Below are positions 6,557-7,344 of a stretch of DNA of 7,344 bases, in pieces. The stretch covers positions 1-7,344 of the forward strand of contig JAFAPL010001008.1 in NCBI GenBank assembly GCA_019247135.1, read 5' to 3'. Each line of letters begins with the position of its first letter. Position 1 is the first letter of the stretch. Under the pieces are notes generated by a model. That model saw nothing but the letters and a program-made list of their open reading frames with translations, was not told the DNA's origin and did not search any database. Origin of the DNA: Chloroflexota bacterium. Lineage in GTDB: Bacteria; Chloroflexota; UBA6077; CF-72. Position numbers and translations under genes: made by a program.

Positions 6557-7344
6557 GTGAGCCGCGTCGATCTCGCACTCCCGTTTCCCCTCCGCACGGA
6601 GCGGCGAACGGGCGCAGCGAAGCGGCCGCACGTCGCGCTGAGCACCATTCCTGCCGGACTGCTCGCGGCATTTCTGGTACTGCCGCTGCTCGGCTTGCTG
6701 ATGCGCGCCGGGAGCACCCAAAGCCTGATCGTGGCAGCGCAGCGGCCGATCGTGCTCGACGCCCTGCGGCTCAGCCTCATTTCAACAGGTGTCGTCCTGG
6801 TCGTGGCGGTGGGCCTGGGCAGCCCTCTGGCACTCCTGCTGGCTCGGCAGAAATTCCCTGGTATCGGTCTGCTCGACTCGCTGGTGGACTTGCCAATCGT
6901 GCTGCCGCCCGCGGTGGCTGGGCTGGCATTGCTGCTGACGTTCGGTCGGCGCGGGCTCCTCGGTACACCACTCGACGCGTTCGGAATCCAGCTCCCGTTC
7001 ACGACCGTGGCTGTCGTCCTGGCAAGCCTCTTCGTCGCGGCGCCGTTTTACGTGCGCGCGGCACGCTCAGGTTTTCTGGCTGTCCCACGCGAGCTCGAAG
7101 AAGCGGCGCGCGTGGAGGGTGCCACCGAGTGGCAGGTGTTCCGCTTCGTGACGGCGCCCGTGGCCGCGCCAGCCCTGTTCGGCGGCGCCGTGTTGTGCTG
7201 GTCACGGGCGCTCGGCGAATTTGGCGCGACCATCATGTTCGCCGGCCAGTTCCCAGGCCGCACCCAGACAATGCCGCTGGCGATCTACGCCGCCCTCGAA
7301 AGCGACACGGACGCCGCGCTGAGCCTCTCGATCCTGCTGCTCGC
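6557..7344 (+). CDS. modB: Molybdate ABC transporter permease ModB (partial, 3' end outside window)
   Basis: This is the inner-membrane permease subunit of a molybdate (possibly tungstate) importer, which pairs with ModA and ModC. The 262 visible residues begin with a basic, non-membrane N-terminus (MSRVDLALPF, then several Arg/Lys to residue 23). Hydrophobic helices follow at about 30-50, 68-97, 110-129, 147-167 and 203-215. The EAA loop that contacts the ATPase is at 181-203 (EEAARVEGA followed by FVTAPVA). The stretch ALGEFGATIMFAG (218-230) and FPGRTQTMPLAIY (232-244) is characteristic of ModB rather than of sulfate CysT/CysW. An in-frame TAG at 6548 rules out any start before GTG 6557, and no earlier start lies between them. 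The gene is truncated at the right edge near the end of the domain. No modA precedes it; modA and modC may lie elsewhere or downstream. Confidence 0.93.
   Translation, partial: MSRVDLALPFPLRTERRTGAAKRPHVALSTIPAGLLAAFLVLPLLGLLMRAGSTQSLIVAAQRPIVLDALRLSLISTGVVLVVAVGLGSPLALLLARQKFPGIGLLDSLVDLPIVLPPAVAGLALLLTFGRRGLLGTPLDAFGIQLPFTTVAVVLASLFVAAPFYVRAARSGFLAVPRELEEAARVEGATEWQVFRFVTAPVAAPALFGGAVLCWSRALGEFGATIMFAGQFPGRTQTMPLAIYAALESDTDAALSLSILLL

Overview
The window is GC-rich and densely coded on both flanks of a single divergent promoter region. It looks like a bacterial chromosome segment, with no mobile element, RNA gene or CRISPR array that I can see. The gene types (a two-domain class II aldolase/short-chain dehydrogenase, an ArsR-SRPBCC fusion, a small 'WPS' cupin, a GT-C membrane glycosyltransferase) and the promoters set almost directly on start codons would fit a Chloroflexota member or another high-GC phylum. 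This placement is inference and weak, because no marker gene allows a firm call.

Minus strand, reading right to left from 6434: an LLM-class flavin-dependent oxidoreductase (6434-5403); a polytopic GT39-like glycosyltransferase (5406-3838, GTGA overlap with the previous gene); an ArsR-type winged-helix protein fused to an AHSA1/SRPBCC domain (3797-2994, after a 40-base gap with its own likely promoter); a 653-residue aldolase/SDR fusion enzyme (2997-1036, ATGA overlap); a small cupin (1030-659, 5-base gap); and the first 222 codons of prmA, the ribosomal protein L11 methyltransferase (666 to beyond the left edge, 8-base overlap). The tight spacing suggests two stacked transcription units. One starts at the LLM gene and the other at the ArsR fusion, which probably controls, or at least is co-expressed with, the aldolase/SDR, cupin and prmA.

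Plus strand: a 122-base divergent intergenic region (6435-6556) leads into modB, a molybdate ABC-transporter permease that starts at GTG 6557 and runs off the right edge.

The most notable non-coding signals are a perfect 15-base palindrome between the LLM -10 box and its start codon, and -10-like boxes placed so close to three start codons that the transcripts would be leaderless or nearly so. No previously undescribed system is evident. The window is mostly ordinary metabolic and housekeeping genes in an unusual combination.
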